A DNA stretch of 54,806 nt from a virus. Shown here piece after piece: positions 21,501-29,243 of this stretch; the stretch's first letter is position 1, and the number at the start of each line of letters is the position of its first letter. Where the stretch lies: positions 1-54,806 of the IMG/VR virus record IMGVR_UViG_3300020205_001884. One strand, given 5' to 3'. The notes beneath the pieces were generated by a model. The model saw only the letters and a program-made list of their open reading frames with translations, ran no database searches and had not been told where the DNA came from. The position numbers and the translations under genes are program-made.

Positions 21501-24351
21501 TATTGTTTTCTATTTTGTGGTTAATCCCACCATTCATACCAATTCCACCACCAAAATCACCTCTACCACATTTATAAAATACATTTTGACTTATTGTATT
21601 TCCGGATAACAAATCATCAAAATATATGCCTATAACACCCTGTATACGCTTATCGTCATTAGTTACTGGTCTTGTATTTGGGGATCTTCCGCCAGGACAT
21701 CCGGCATCTCCGCTGCCTACTGAGACAGGACCACCATATATAAATCCACCATCTTGATCAGGTCCAATATCATTAAAGAAATTGTTTCGTATTATGATAT
21801 CAAAGGAAGATGCATTTCTTCCGGCGTATATTGCACCTGCATCATCATTATTTTTACATAACTTATAAAAATGATTATATTCTATTACTATATCATTACC
21901 AAGAGAAGCCCATACACCACTCGGACCCTCTGATATTAGATTGTAAGAAACTGTATTGCCAACTCCCTCTATTCTTACTGCTACAGAAGTATCTAATAAT
22001 TTACCAAATTTTTTAATAGAGCATCTAGTAACTACTTTATTAGCTGGCTCCAGTGTTTGTTTATTACCACCTGTATTGATAATTGCACCAAGTCCAATAT
22101 CATGTATATCACAACTATCAATGGTTATGTTTTTACCACCGGGTGCGTTTATTGCATGTTTCTTTATATTATAGATTTTGCATTTCAATACTGTAACATT
22201 TTCACACAATTGAATTTCTATACCGGATCCAGCACTATCTCTGAAAGTTAGTCCTTCGAATCTTATATTTTTAGCACCATATAATTTGAATAATGATCGC
22301 AATCCTCCTTTAACATTCCATATGTGTCTGGATTGCATTGCTCCTCCGGTTTGTGTCCATCCAAACGGAGAATCTTCCCAACCCGGATATGGGAAATCTA
22401 TTCTACTAATATTTCCACTAGGATTATATCCGACCTCAGTTGTGTCGTTAGATTTAACACCAGCACCGGCTACAGCTCTGTGTGTTAATCTTATACTAGA
22501 ATTACTATTCAGTGCGGATTTAGGCCAGAAGTATAATTTCTCATTAGCTCTATCGATAAAATATTCACCGGGAGAATCCAATTCTTCTAATATATTCAGT
22601 GCGTACCATCTTCTTGGAGTTGGGTTTGATAAGTACGCATACTGACCACCACAAATAGATGGATCCTCACAAAGAATTCCAGTTGTTGCATCGCATAATG
22701 TATAATTTTGTATTCCATAATTAGATTTTCTGGAATTCACTGTGATTCTTCTATTGACAATATCGAGAGATACTACTTTATAATTTTCTTGTGCCCAGTC
22801 CCATCTCCAAGAACCATACAACCAAATTCCATCATTAATAGCCGTAGATGTCCATTTAGAAATAACAGAATCATACTCCGAGGAATATGTAAACACACCA
22901 TTTCTAAAACAATCAGCAGTACCATCATTATTTGCATCAGTTGAAATAAATTCTCCACATGGATCTGGAGTAGTGTCACCAGCTCCAATATAAAATCTAT
23001 CTACACTCCACTGACCAGTTGTGCCAGAATCAACTACAGTTTTAATAGTAGCACACTCTGCCAAAGAAAAGCCATGACTATTTGTATTATTTTTATTAGG
23101 CCATCTAGCGACAACCATTGTCTCATTGTCAAAAATTAAATCAGGAAGTGCTGGTAAATCTGATGTATATCCGACCTGCGAACCAACACCATCTCCTTTC
23201 CACATGGAAGGATATCCTGGTCCAATATCAAAAGAAGAAATATTAGCAACATATACATTTCCTCTTGCAGCAGCAGATATACGACTCCACTTAGGATCAC
23301 TAGAATTTACTAATGTAAATGCTGTGTGTTCAATTGCTTCCGATCCAGTTATGATTACTTCATCAGATGCAGATTTTGGTTTGAATGTTAAAGTTCTACC
23401 ATCCTTTGCACTATATGTGCTATTCATGTATAGAATAGGATTTGCATCAGTTCCAAGCATTCTGTATGTGCCACCAGCAATGCGAATCTCTATATTGAGA
23501 TCGCCGCCAGCTGCTGTATATGTTTTTGCTAAAAGAGCTGCTTTAGCAATAGTCTTGACCGGACCAGAAGTTCCAGATATGGTAGAATTTTCTCCAGTCC
23601 ATGCATCATTTCCAATAGAATCTGACACATATATGTTATGAGTTGTGTATCGTGGAGGAATGGATGTATTCCAAATTTGTGGCATACCACCATCACCGTA
23701 GAATGTGTTATCTGTAATATAATCAAAACTAAGACCATCATTTGAACATCTATTCAAAAACTGAAGAATGCTAGTTTTAGCATCTGCAATCACATTTTCT
23801 TGCCACGGTGTCCAGATTAATTTTCTGCCATTTATTTCTGTTCCATCAGAATTGGTGTAATAATCAATCATATCTAATGACGACCATGTCCAATTAGCAG
23901 GAGCAGCACTCCAGAATGTTGGCTGCACAACTCGTCTTCCTTCTGGTATTGCTTCTAGTGCTGCTTTAAAATCATTATATTTAGTAGTATTTACAAAATA
24001 ATCGTCGCCTGGAGTAGGTGTCCATTCTCCCGCGTAATCAACATACACAAAAGGTACAACAGAAATTGCATCTTCGTGAACTTGTCTATTCCATGTCGCT
24101 GCCCATACTTCATAATTGAGAGAGGATGCATTTGTAGGAAGCTCAGGAACTACTATATCGGTACTCGGCGGATAAACAATATCTGTACCCGGAAGTCCGT
24201 CCGTACCCAGAATTTCGTCTGTAGTTGTTGTTTCTGGTTCGGTTGGTAATGAACCCAATACCTGATTGAAAACATTTTTTGGATCATTTATAATAGGTCC
24301 AAGACTGTCTGTTGTGGTTGTTGGTATTACAATAGCATTAATTTTTTGCAT
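15523..24351 (-). CDS. Giant tail protein (2,942 aa): beta-helix plus RCC1-type beta-propeller
   Basis: Domains, by approximate residue: 1-75 Thr/Asp-rich linker; 76-230 Trp-rich region with glycosidase-like flavour; 240-1000 right-handed parallel beta-helix, opened by IYVSDSIGNDAWTGE and continuing with coils such as NIRFEGLTFRDSAGSGIEI, NITIDSCDIHDIG and IEYNHFYKLCKN; 1180-1800 a second Trp/Tyr-rich region; 1865-2355 six RCC1-like repeats of the form G-x(5)-(A/L)L-x(2)-(D/N)G-x-(V/I)-x-(G/T/C)WG (for example GAGHYIALLDDGQAVTWGSN and GGYHHTCALRENGTVVCWGE), with a possible seventh just upstream; 2400-2942 a Cys-containing tail. Repeats 2 and 3 are separated by about 200 residues. Such architecture suggests a polysaccharide-binding or depolymerising tail appendage. 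No catalytic residues can be assigned. The start is 3 bases after the upstream stop, without a clear ribosome-binding site. Confidence 0.82.
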   Translation of the reverse strand: MQKINAIVIPTTTTDSLGPIINDPKNVFNQVLGSLPTEPETTTTDEILGTDGLPGTDIVYPPSTDIVVPELPTNASSLNYEVWAATWNRQVHEDAISVVPFVYVDYAGEWTPTPGDDYFVNTTKYNDFKAALEAIPEGRRVVQPTFWSAAPANWTWSSLDMIDYYTNSDGTEINGRKLIWTPWQENVIADAKTSILQFLNRCSNDGLSFDYITDNTFYGDGGMPQIWNTSIPPRYTTHNIYVSDSIGNDAWTGENSTISGTSGPVKTIAKAALLAKTYTAAGGDLNIEIRIAGGTYRMLGTDANPILYMNSTYSAKDGRTLTFKPKSASDEVIITGSEAIEHTAFTLVNSSDPKWSRISAAARGNVYVANISSFDIGPGYPSMWKGDGVGSQVGYTSDLPALPDLIFDNETMVVARWPNKNNTNSHGFSLAECATIKTVVDSGTTGQWSVDRFYIGAGDTTPDPCGEFISTDANNDGTADCFRNGVFTYSSEYDSVISKWTSTAINDGIWLYGSWRWDWAQENYKVVSLDIVNRRITVNSRKSNYGIQNYTLCDATTGILCEDPSICGGQYAYLSNPTPRRWYALNILEELDSPGEYFIDRANEKLYFWPKSALNSNSSIRLTHRAVAGAGVKSNDTTEVGYNPSGNISRIDFPYPGWEDSPFGWTQTGGAMQSRHIWNVKGGLRSLFKLYGAKNIRFEGLTFRDSAGSGIEIQLCENVTVLKCKIYNIKKHAINAPGGKNITIDSCDIHDIGLGAIINTGGNKQTLEPANKVVTRCSIKKFGKLLDTSVAVRIEGVGNTVSYNLISEGPSGVWASLGNDIVIEYNHFYKLCKNNDDAGAIYAGRNASSFDIIIRNNFFNDIGPDQDGGFIYGGPVSVGSGDAGCPGGRSPNTRPVTNDDKRIQGVIGIYFDDLLSGNTISQNVFYKCGRGDFGGGIGMNGGINHKIENNIFIECPTGYGDVLNNQTVWNTSLSGQAFYVINTDAYPWYESGGPLDRDGITTIPVTGYSPWTMTFGPTAYPSLSFKGVMAVSDIRTPEYKNRAPWLHEIYNFSSSTPGTPGTITVNVANATLYKTKAINNVFVNCARISHSGIVGSNPTIGGFIVEGEFQSTDMTHFVNVPGLDFRLTGEGLRQIQRDIPGFSNIPFQSIPTVNYVPESYTQQTWQTCAVGNSHYSCERDFSDPDALEAIVTDPRFTSTVNPINDKTIDQDFMDRYNLCKTETDNRQRSLFSIYSNNWYVPTATTAAQALSPMYGYLGDTENSQNNMAVFPWGNSNAQAATRAWTGVVIDWGSSFYRPYMWLDALSSANFSNVGLTQDYNYPLNDVEFEYVDNGYGWKASPMRANLDVLVSPPFYGELTPNAFGTFSYIINPTTDDERYLFSSIDPNSTPPATTLRYSSPTWLAFLLDMRLMKAIHRSDSSAWQRFAPWIVSTDVGGDVDRYRYGPLTGDVGKQYWKEIILHSCLHGAKFINYFNGVSPENPQSTLDMHNVLEEWRVTSGNSRAQPTAVNRIAVNSSVIISGGRLLSTNQYLWRITAKPSASVTLRAFGASTSRTDIPQTITLDSASRGAWLTTTTSVPPIYILDENTQQETTEFKYVTLLRNTVAQGLIAREHAIFGGATHDFGSGVGFDANGKSIGGLQYMTDARIESSGHHSGNVNWYYKNNYRLDTNGRLIPVEIEYAPNQTQILCTGDACYSGQGCYQAPPLHAAEWIEQMSKSGEWGSPLRPEQPFPNNTTYYTSATQRNTWFPYVTLEDGTTVKIHQPFDDTKGKDTPMEFMVSVNPSEQVRLPGELLPIVPVYSSFWQRSRSEGGRSDLAYDYRVNNTNGTDYSSVATGWSNVVFYTLADGTLKWQTASSTYAGYPILPPNNLAVLKYKQIAVGYGSVIGLKTDGTVVGWGGVDGEVERSTAFFQQQVTFKGRTIKKVAAGAGHYIALLDDGQAVTWGSNESAQCSDPNTVWTPIGLIPTPTATNHEYIIDWIPYQDFFYDQKKSSLMYTFDDTTDGGTDGQPMSNSCVPVPENRHYRIFRNNLLGCPFHSNNEYTQANPNGAYDTPYVITGETYPIEQGGNFAWSGKINWAQYTGAPNDYQFSRHTTRDTNLGSPGVNYSVGSGGWRRAQENIPMVQASGGVEIGYENSAAEGGALVYNSVFGTALKKYIDIAAGRAHSLLLTETGNIETWGQNWYYTITGSGPAPVDPDTGENLGWGRVGQPSGNGNPPAIPHGYGTYFEVKRVKRNINSVKAIGTGYYTSQIIRPDGSIFAWDRNEWGESLPYQNSDGTTGLPNGPFKQINGGYHHTCALRENGTVVCWGENTEGECNVPLDLGQCLWIDAGARFTLALKRNGELWAWGKVSLLKAGATDGVAIKLVNDNIILPNPSAGLLPGHECPMIVSGAKEIRSENDGLPTKYEPGNMWKYNGFIFAPIREDDGCADALFMSTYTKVLESAKEQEEYAYKIMHSPIVPPCITQGDAWKTWSDDDFVNGVYTPKRVFVNFEDQLVDQIRGLDMTARFGPGQYGGMGGVLVNDKIWQKVVSYVKLTRKMNNKIREVWGSQANINHYDMMSFPYYQNWKSEWYPTAGPLMWGELDLLENTSDNQSRVATCPYCDELDIDYPGDAAFNQLSFEDKREFNIKALKAVQNKVFALAAAIAKMCIFEPAEGEPDVLDLRPEMTALMPQIDPSNFIITGLNHYPNSVHGDLVNNAHKYYAATSDGFTAGGETLMNNSETNKSRQMSVHHSEQARIGLFNNQSSGKLYSFMVQGVCGSQVAPSGYEFYNSSDPVNGGYKKSFNYTCPCAIPACRCEFNTIEVSSFPISESVANHQAGDRKYVAANLFQNTNRKSFLRHSVWVNMWNDFLVRSQLGSALKNKDEIIWSDNNLQSVVSSYFPNEVSAPPGYNNQLRPCAQGETPHAGCRDIVANPYILPTPMNDSSRIRNNSFSTFNC

Positions 24352-24353
24352 AA

Positions 24354-26282
24354 TTATAAGTCGTTTTCTATAAAGAGAAATGCAGCAAATGGGTGTTCTG
24401 GTCCGGGATTATCTGTTGAAATTTGATCTGTAGAATACATGTCTGTTGTATTTGTAATAGGAGGTACGATTGATAATACTACGGTCCAATTTGGTACAAG
24501 AATCCTAGTTTCTCTTTCTCTTTGTTGCGGCCTTTCAACTTCTACCTCTGCTGCTATATACTCTTCTAACTCATCAGTAGAATATGTTATTTGATCTGTG
24601 CTTACATCTGTTCCAGCATCAGTAGAAGTTGTAGATACTACTGGTATATCTATACTAGGAGGAAACGGTTCATATTCCGCAATAATTAAACTTGCTACTC
24701 TTTTATTAAATGGTGCAGTTCTTGCCACCAAATTTTGGAAATCATCTACATCCTGATCAAATGCACCAACATCAAATGAAGTGAAACTTATTTGTTTTGC
24801 TTCGATTATAGAATCTATGATGTCATACTTATAGAATGCTTTATATCCAGCTGGATGTACAGCTTCTTTAAGAATATCAGAATAGCGATATGGAGTTATA
24901 GCAGCGCCAATTTCATATGAATTTTGTTGATAATAGAAATTATCTTGGAGTACTGCTATTTGCGATAATAAAGAATATTTGTTTTGGTATTTACCTTGCT
25001 CATAAAAGATATAGCCAGTTTCAAATTCAATAATACAATTATTGATCTCTCCGTTTATCACGATTGTGTATGCTTCATTTATAGGCGAAGTATACTCAAA
25101 TCCAGGATTTAAAATTTCTATTTTCTGAATTTTACCAAATTTATCTATTTCCTGAACAGATGCAATAAAATTATAACCATCAACCGGAGTTGTATCTAAA
25201 TCTGTAGTTTCAACAGAATTACACGAAGAACATGAATGAGATCCTGTGTTTTCAAACCGTATCTTTTGACCAACTTTGAAATCATAAACAGGACAATCTT
25301 TTGGTGTTGCAGAAACTACCATAGGACTTAGCGTCAATTTTGTAGTTTCTTCTATACCAGCTAAGATGTATTTGTAATACACAGTAGAAGATGGTAAAGT
25401 GCCATTTATTCCAGATAAAAGTAGAGTTGCGTATATACTACCTTTTTTGGTTATAACAATAACATCATCAACATATGCTGAAAATACTTTATCACCAGAA
25501 TTGTTTAATGCATAGATTTCAGTGGAATGTATTGTTTCTAATTGTTCATGGGAATTTACTTTTGCAATTACAAATACAGATTCTTTCCATTTAGCTTGTG
25601 ATGCAATTAGCATCTTTTCTCGTGGATAAGTTAATGTAATTTCTGTATCAAACATCAAACGAAAAAGAAATCTAAATGAGTCTTCTGTTCCTTTTTTGGA
25701 ATAAAATTCTCTAATTCTTTTTATTACTTTAGTTACATCTACGCCAGCACCTGTCTCTTTGTCCTTAGAGAATTGCGTAGGAAAAGATGAAAGATATGTT
25801 GCATAAAATTTATCAAGCAATTCTGGTGGAATGGTATCAACATCCAAGAACTGCTCTATACTGTGTGGAATTAAATTTGGATCTTTTGATGATTCCAACC
25901 AAATATAATAATATTTTACAAAATCAACAAATACTGAATATTCTTGTTCTAAAAAATCAGGAATACTAGAACTAACAACCGAAGATAATTTGTTCTTTAA
26001 TTCTATCGTTATTGGTTTAGCTGAAAATTCTACAGTATTTCTTGTAGAAATTATCTCTTTTCCATATTTATTTTTTACATATGCAACAAGTACATGATCC
26101 CCTTCTGGTACTGTTATTTCAAATAAACCAGATCTTGCAGTTTTTTCGAAAAGAACACCATCAACATCAAATATAACTTTATTGAATATCCCCTCAGTAT
26201 CCTTTACCTCATAATTAATAACAACTCGATTTGAAAAAATCAAATCTCCTGCTGTTGGAGTTTTAATCGTGAGTGATATCAT
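24354..26282 (-). CDS. Baseplate wedge protein with Ig-like N-terminal domain (gp7-position)
   Basis: Residues 1-95 look like an immunoglobulin-type beta sandwich (LTIKTPTAGDLIFSNRVV, then VIFDVDGVLFEK, GDHVLVAYVKNKYG). From about residue 100 the sequence has the typical start of a conserved wedge protein of T4-like aquatic phages: SIPDFLEQEYSVFVDFVKYY, then YATYLSSFPTQFS, then IREFYSKKGTEDSFRFLFRL. The C-terminal 80 residues are a Ser/Thr/Asp-rich linker with STDQIT and STDQIS. It overlaps the gp6 stop by 4 bases. In T4, gp7 (1,032 aa) follows gp6, so position suggests the gp7 role of wedge initiator, but sequence alone does not prove that homology. Length is well below T4 gp7. Confidence 0.68.
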   Translation of the reverse strand: MISLTIKTPTAGDLIFSNRVVINYEVKDTEGIFNKVIFDVDGVLFEKTARSGLFEITVPEGDHVLVAYVKNKYGKEIISTRNTVEFSAKPITIELKNKLSSVVSSSIPDFLEQEYSVFVDFVKYYYIWLESSKDPNLIPHSIEQFLDVDTIPPELLDKFYATYLSSFPTQFSKDKETGAGVDVTKVIKRIREFYSKKGTEDSFRFLFRLMFDTEITLTYPREKMLIASQAKWKESVFVIAKVNSHEQLETIHSTEIYALNNSGDKVFSAYVDDVIVITKKGSIYATLLLSGINGTLPSSTVYYKYILAGIEETTKLTLSPMVVSATPKDCPVYDFKVGQKIRFENTGSHSCSSCNSVETTDLDTTPVDGYNFIASVQEIDKFGKIQKIEILNPGFEYTSPINEAYTIVINGEINNCIIEFETGYIFYEQGKYQNKYSLLSQIAVLQDNFYYQQNSYEIGAAITPYRYSDILKEAVHPAGYKAFYKYDIIDSIIEAKQISFTSFDVGAFDQDVDDFQNLVARTAPFNKRVASLIIAEYEPFPPSIDIPVVSTTSTDAGTDVSTDQITYSTDELEEYIAAEVEVERPQQRERETRILVPNWTVVLSIVPPITNTTDMYSTDQISTDNPGPEHPFAAFLFIENDL

Positions 26283-28168
26283 TTAATCGGTTTTCTGAAT
26301 GCAGACTCAATCAAGTTAATAACAGTTGCATTTCTATCATTTGTGTCTATTGATAATATGGTGTTAGGATTCACAAATATATCGCTGTCTACAACATTCG
26401 CAAATATCTTTATGGTATTGTTTTCGGCAGAATATATTGGATTGAATTTTACTAAATTCATTTCTCCAGTTTCATAATCAATTGTGCCAATAGATTCTGG
26501 CGATAATACAGACAGATCTAAATTATCAAATCTTCCAATTGAATAACTCAAACCATCTTGTTCATAGCCAATATAAATCAATCCAAATCCATCGTCATAT
26601 AGCTTACAGACACGGACTACATTTTTGTAATCCAAGTATGTAAATGAATTGCTTTGAATGTTCGGCACATCTATACTATTACTCCTTTGAATTGCATTTT
26701 GGAATTTTACAGTATAGGATCTTGCTGCACCATATTCTGGTATCAAACGATATTCTAATTGAGGAGTAATTGTCACACTCAATATAGAAGAATCCATATC
26801 AAGAATAGAAGCTTCCAGTTCATTTGCTATCAGATCTGCGTCAAAGATATCCAAATTAGTTATTATGTAATCATCAATTGCTTTGATTATTTTTGCATTT
26901 AATTGAACAATTGATCCTTTATTTTTAACAATATCTACCTTAGCATCACAATTTATAATAAGGTATATTATATTTGGATCTACCAGTTCAGGTACAACCC
27001 CAACAACTCCTCTGTTCTTAGTCAAAGATTTCAATATGGCATTCTTTTCACTGCTAGTAAGTGCTGCTCGATTTTCCGGTTTAATACAAATGAATACTTT
27101 ACCGTATGCAGGTGGATCGTTTTCTTCTCCTCCCCAGCATTTTATAGATTTGATGAATGCAAAATCTTTTTGTAAAATTATAGAATAATCACTTGCAGTC
27201 ACTGCTCTTTCTTGTGTAGTAAAATTCTTTGGAGCATTGTACTTGATGGAATTTGTTGTTTCTTTCTCCGAACCACCAAAAGAAGGTAGTACGACTTTTA
27301 CAGTATCTACAGAATCTAACGAATTAAATACTCTATTGGATTCTGCATCTGTGAATCCTATGTCGTTTGCTTCTGTTCCGCTACTTTCTAAGAAGGTAAT
27401 AGTAACTAGATTACCTTCGTTTAATCTTTTACCCAAAATACCATCGCCAAAATATATTCTATAATACTCATCCGGTCCTTCTTCTAAGAAGAATACATTA
27501 GACTCACCATTGATTAATGTTATATTTTGAGATTCTGTCCAAGTAGCATCACTTCCTGTATCATTTGAGGCGCTATTTTGAACTGTTATCGATATAGTTT
27601 GTGTGTCTATATTTTTGTATCTGAGTGTGAATTTTTGAGTTGGATTTGATCCATCTATAACGAAAGAATTGGTTCTTAAGAATCCTTCACGAATAGCAAC
27701 GGATCCTGTTGTGTAGTTGATAGGAGTTATTCCATCAACATCGATTTCGTTTACACTAAAGGTTGCTTCTTCTAAATTATAGAAAAAGAATGCAGTAGAA
27801 TCTTTATTGGCTTTAAATGCTTGATATTTTGGTAATATGAGAGATCCTACTATCGCTCCGGTATCTGAAGCAGATCTAACAATTTCCACTATGCAAGTGG
27901 CACTTCTAGAAGAAGAGGGGGTATATCCTAAGTTTTTAGCAATAGACACAACAGAAGATCTTTTCTGTGCAGTATCCAGAAAAGCTTCATTGAAAGTTAT
28001 GTTATTGTATAATGCTTGATAATGTGTGTTGTATGCAAGTATGTCCAACAGAATATTTAAGGTAGATCCCTCAAAATTGTAACCACTAAACTTATCTTGA
28101 TTCTTTAAGAACGAAATAAGATTTTGTTTGATGTCGTTGTAATCTAGCTTAGAAAAATCCGGATTCAT
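26279..28168 (-). CDS. 6: Baseplate wedge subunit gp6
   Basis: The N-terminus is diagnostic of the gp6/J-like family: DYNDIKQNLISFLKNQDKFS, then GSTLNILLDILAYNTHYQAL, then ITFNEAFLDTAQKRSSVVSI followed by AKNLGYTP. A central segment (TTQERAVTASDYSIILQKDF, about residues 315-335) matches the region after which baseplate J-type proteins form the inner ring. At 629 aa it is close to T4 gp6 (660 aa). gp6 dimers form the continuous inner ring of the baseplate and bind gp25 and gp53, which are encoded nearby. Its start overlaps the gp25 stop by 4 bases, and its stop overlaps the next start by 4 bases. Confidence 0.93.
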   Translation of the reverse strand: MNPDFSKLDYNDIKQNLISFLKNQDKFSGYNFEGSTLNILLDILAYNTHYQALYNNITFNEAFLDTAQKRSSVVSIAKNLGYTPSSSRSATCIVEIVRSASDTGAIVGSLILPKYQAFKANKDSTAFFFYNLEEATFSVNEIDVDGITPINYTTGSVAIREGFLRTNSFVIDGSNPTQKFTLRYKNIDTQTISITVQNSASNDTGSDATWTESQNITLINGESNVFFLEEGPDEYYRIYFGDGILGKRLNEGNLVTITFLESSGTEANDIGFTDAESNRVFNSLDSVDTVKVVLPSFGGSEKETTNSIKYNAPKNFTTQERAVTASDYSIILQKDFAFIKSIKCWGGEENDPPAYGKVFICIKPENRAALTSSEKNAILKSLTKNRGVVGVVPELVDPNIIYLIINCDAKVDIVKNKGSIVQLNAKIIKAIDDYIITNLDIFDADLIANELEASILDMDSSILSVTITPQLEYRLIPEYGAARSYTVKFQNAIQRSNSIDVPNIQSNSFTYLDYKNVVRVCKLYDDGFGLIYIGYEQDGLSYSIGRFDNLDLSVLSPESIGTIDYETGEMNLVKFNPIYSAENNTIKIFANVVDSDIFVNPNTILSIDTNDRNATVINLIESAFRKPIK

Positions 28169-28560
28169 CTATTCCTCTCTAGATTAACTTGCAGAGATTG
28201 TGATTGTAAATTTTCTTGATTTACTACTCCATAAGTTATCTGTATTGTTAAACCATTCTGATCTTCCGAACTAACAACATCTACTTCTTGTAATTTAACT
28301 CGCGGTTCGTACTTATTGATTATATATTCAACTTTTTCACGAATTATATTCTTTCGAATGAAATCTGGAAAATTCTCAAACAAAACCTCTCTCAATCCTA
28401 CATCTATGTCTGGATTGAAAGGTTTATCGAATTTATTGAGTAATAGCAAGTTTTTCAGGGATTGTTTGATAGCATTACCATCTTTTAGGATATTAATATC
28501 CCCCGTTGAAGGATTTTTAGTAAAATCATTACTTATATCTGTTATGTTTAATTTTGCCAT
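28165..28560 (-). CDS. 25: Baseplate wedge subunit gp25
   Basis: At 131 aa this is the usual size of gp25 (132 aa in T4). Family motifs are TGDINILKDGNAIKQSLKNL, followed by KPFNPDIDVGLREVLFENF and by IREKVEYIINKYEPRVKLQE. gp25 has a lysozyme-related fold without activity and joins the wedge to the sheath-initiator region. It is located directly before gp6 with a 4-base overlap, as is common in contractile injection systems. The start ATG (28560) shares its base with the last base of the membrane-protein gene upstream. Confidence 0.93.
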   Translation of the reverse strand: MAKLNITDISNDFTKNPSTGDINILKDGNAIKQSLKNLLLLNKFDKPFNPDIDVGLREVLFENFPDFIRKNIIREKVEYIINKYEPRVKLQEVDVVSSEDQNGLTIQITYGVVNQENLQSQSLQVNLERNR

Positions 28561-29210
28561 TATTTGGAAGTAAGTAAGGTGTTTATGATCCTAGTATTCT
28601 TTTTAACAAAAAACTCAAAGGTATCTACTACATCTGCATTTATCGCATCAACATGTGCCCAAGAACACCACTCACAACAATAGTAACCATATGGAGTCAA
28701 TGAACTGTCGGTTCTCAATGGAACCAAAATAAACGCAATAGTGTTTCTTGCTTCTAAAAATCCCTTAAAATGACAATCTGCTAATGTATTTGTAAAGATT
28801 AATCTTGGTTCGTCTTCTTGTAATATTTTTAATTTTTCAATAAACCGAGTTAACAGAACTCCTTGTTGCTGATCTATTGTGTTCACAACCCCAAGACTAC
28901 AAGATTCGTGCGTAATTGAAAACTTTAATATACTTTCACCTGTGAAGAAATCCCCACCATTATGAAACTGTGAAATGAATACTCTGGCGGAATCAAGTTC
29001 TAGTCGCATCTCAGTCAGCAATTCATTTACTTGTGTGTGAACTTTTGTAAAATCCTTTCCAGTACCGTTGCAGAAAAGAGGGTGTTTGCATTTTGTACGA
29101 ATATTTAATTTTCTTATTAAAGTGATTACACACCCAACAAGAAACGAAACTACAGCCACGCCAATACCAAACCACACATCAGGAGAAAGAGATTTGAAAA
29201 ATGTTAACAT
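28560..29210 (-). CDS. Membrane-anchored GAF-like protein inside the baseplate operon
   Basis: A single strong transmembrane segment lies at residues about 11-31 (VWFGIGVAVVSFLVGCVITL), followed by a positively charged stretch (RKLNIRTKCKH), so the C-terminal 180 residues probably face the cytoplasm. That part contains LDSARVFISQFHNGGDFFTG, KFSITHESCSLGV and NTIAFILVPL, the pattern of a GAF-like sensory domain that I associate with small membrane proteins in other large phages. Two Cys-rich spots (CKHPLFCNG and GYYCCEWCSW) might bind metal. It lies between the spike gene and gp25 in the tail operon. Its role is unknown; it is probably not a virion component but could act at the host membrane. 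An AGGA ribosome-binding site precedes the ATG. Confidence 0.65.
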   Translation of the reverse strand: MLTFFKSLSPDVWFGIGVAVVSFLVGCVITLIRKLNIRTKCKHPLFCNGTGKDFTKVHTQVNELLTEMRLELDSARVFISQFHNGGDFFTGESILKFSITHESCSLGVVNTIDQQQGVLLTRFIEKLKILQEDEPRLIFTNTLADCHFKGFLEARNTIAFILVPLRTDSSLTPYGYYCCEWCSWAHVDAINADVVDTFEFFVKKNTRIINTLLTSK

Positions 29211-29243
29211 ATTAGTGTCCTATAAATTACCGAACATTGTTAT

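Noticed and set aside
23126-23641. 171-codon plus-strand reading frame opposite the giant protein gene
   Set aside because: It is antisense to a convincing long gene and has no recognisable motif or ribosome-binding site; it is a shadow.
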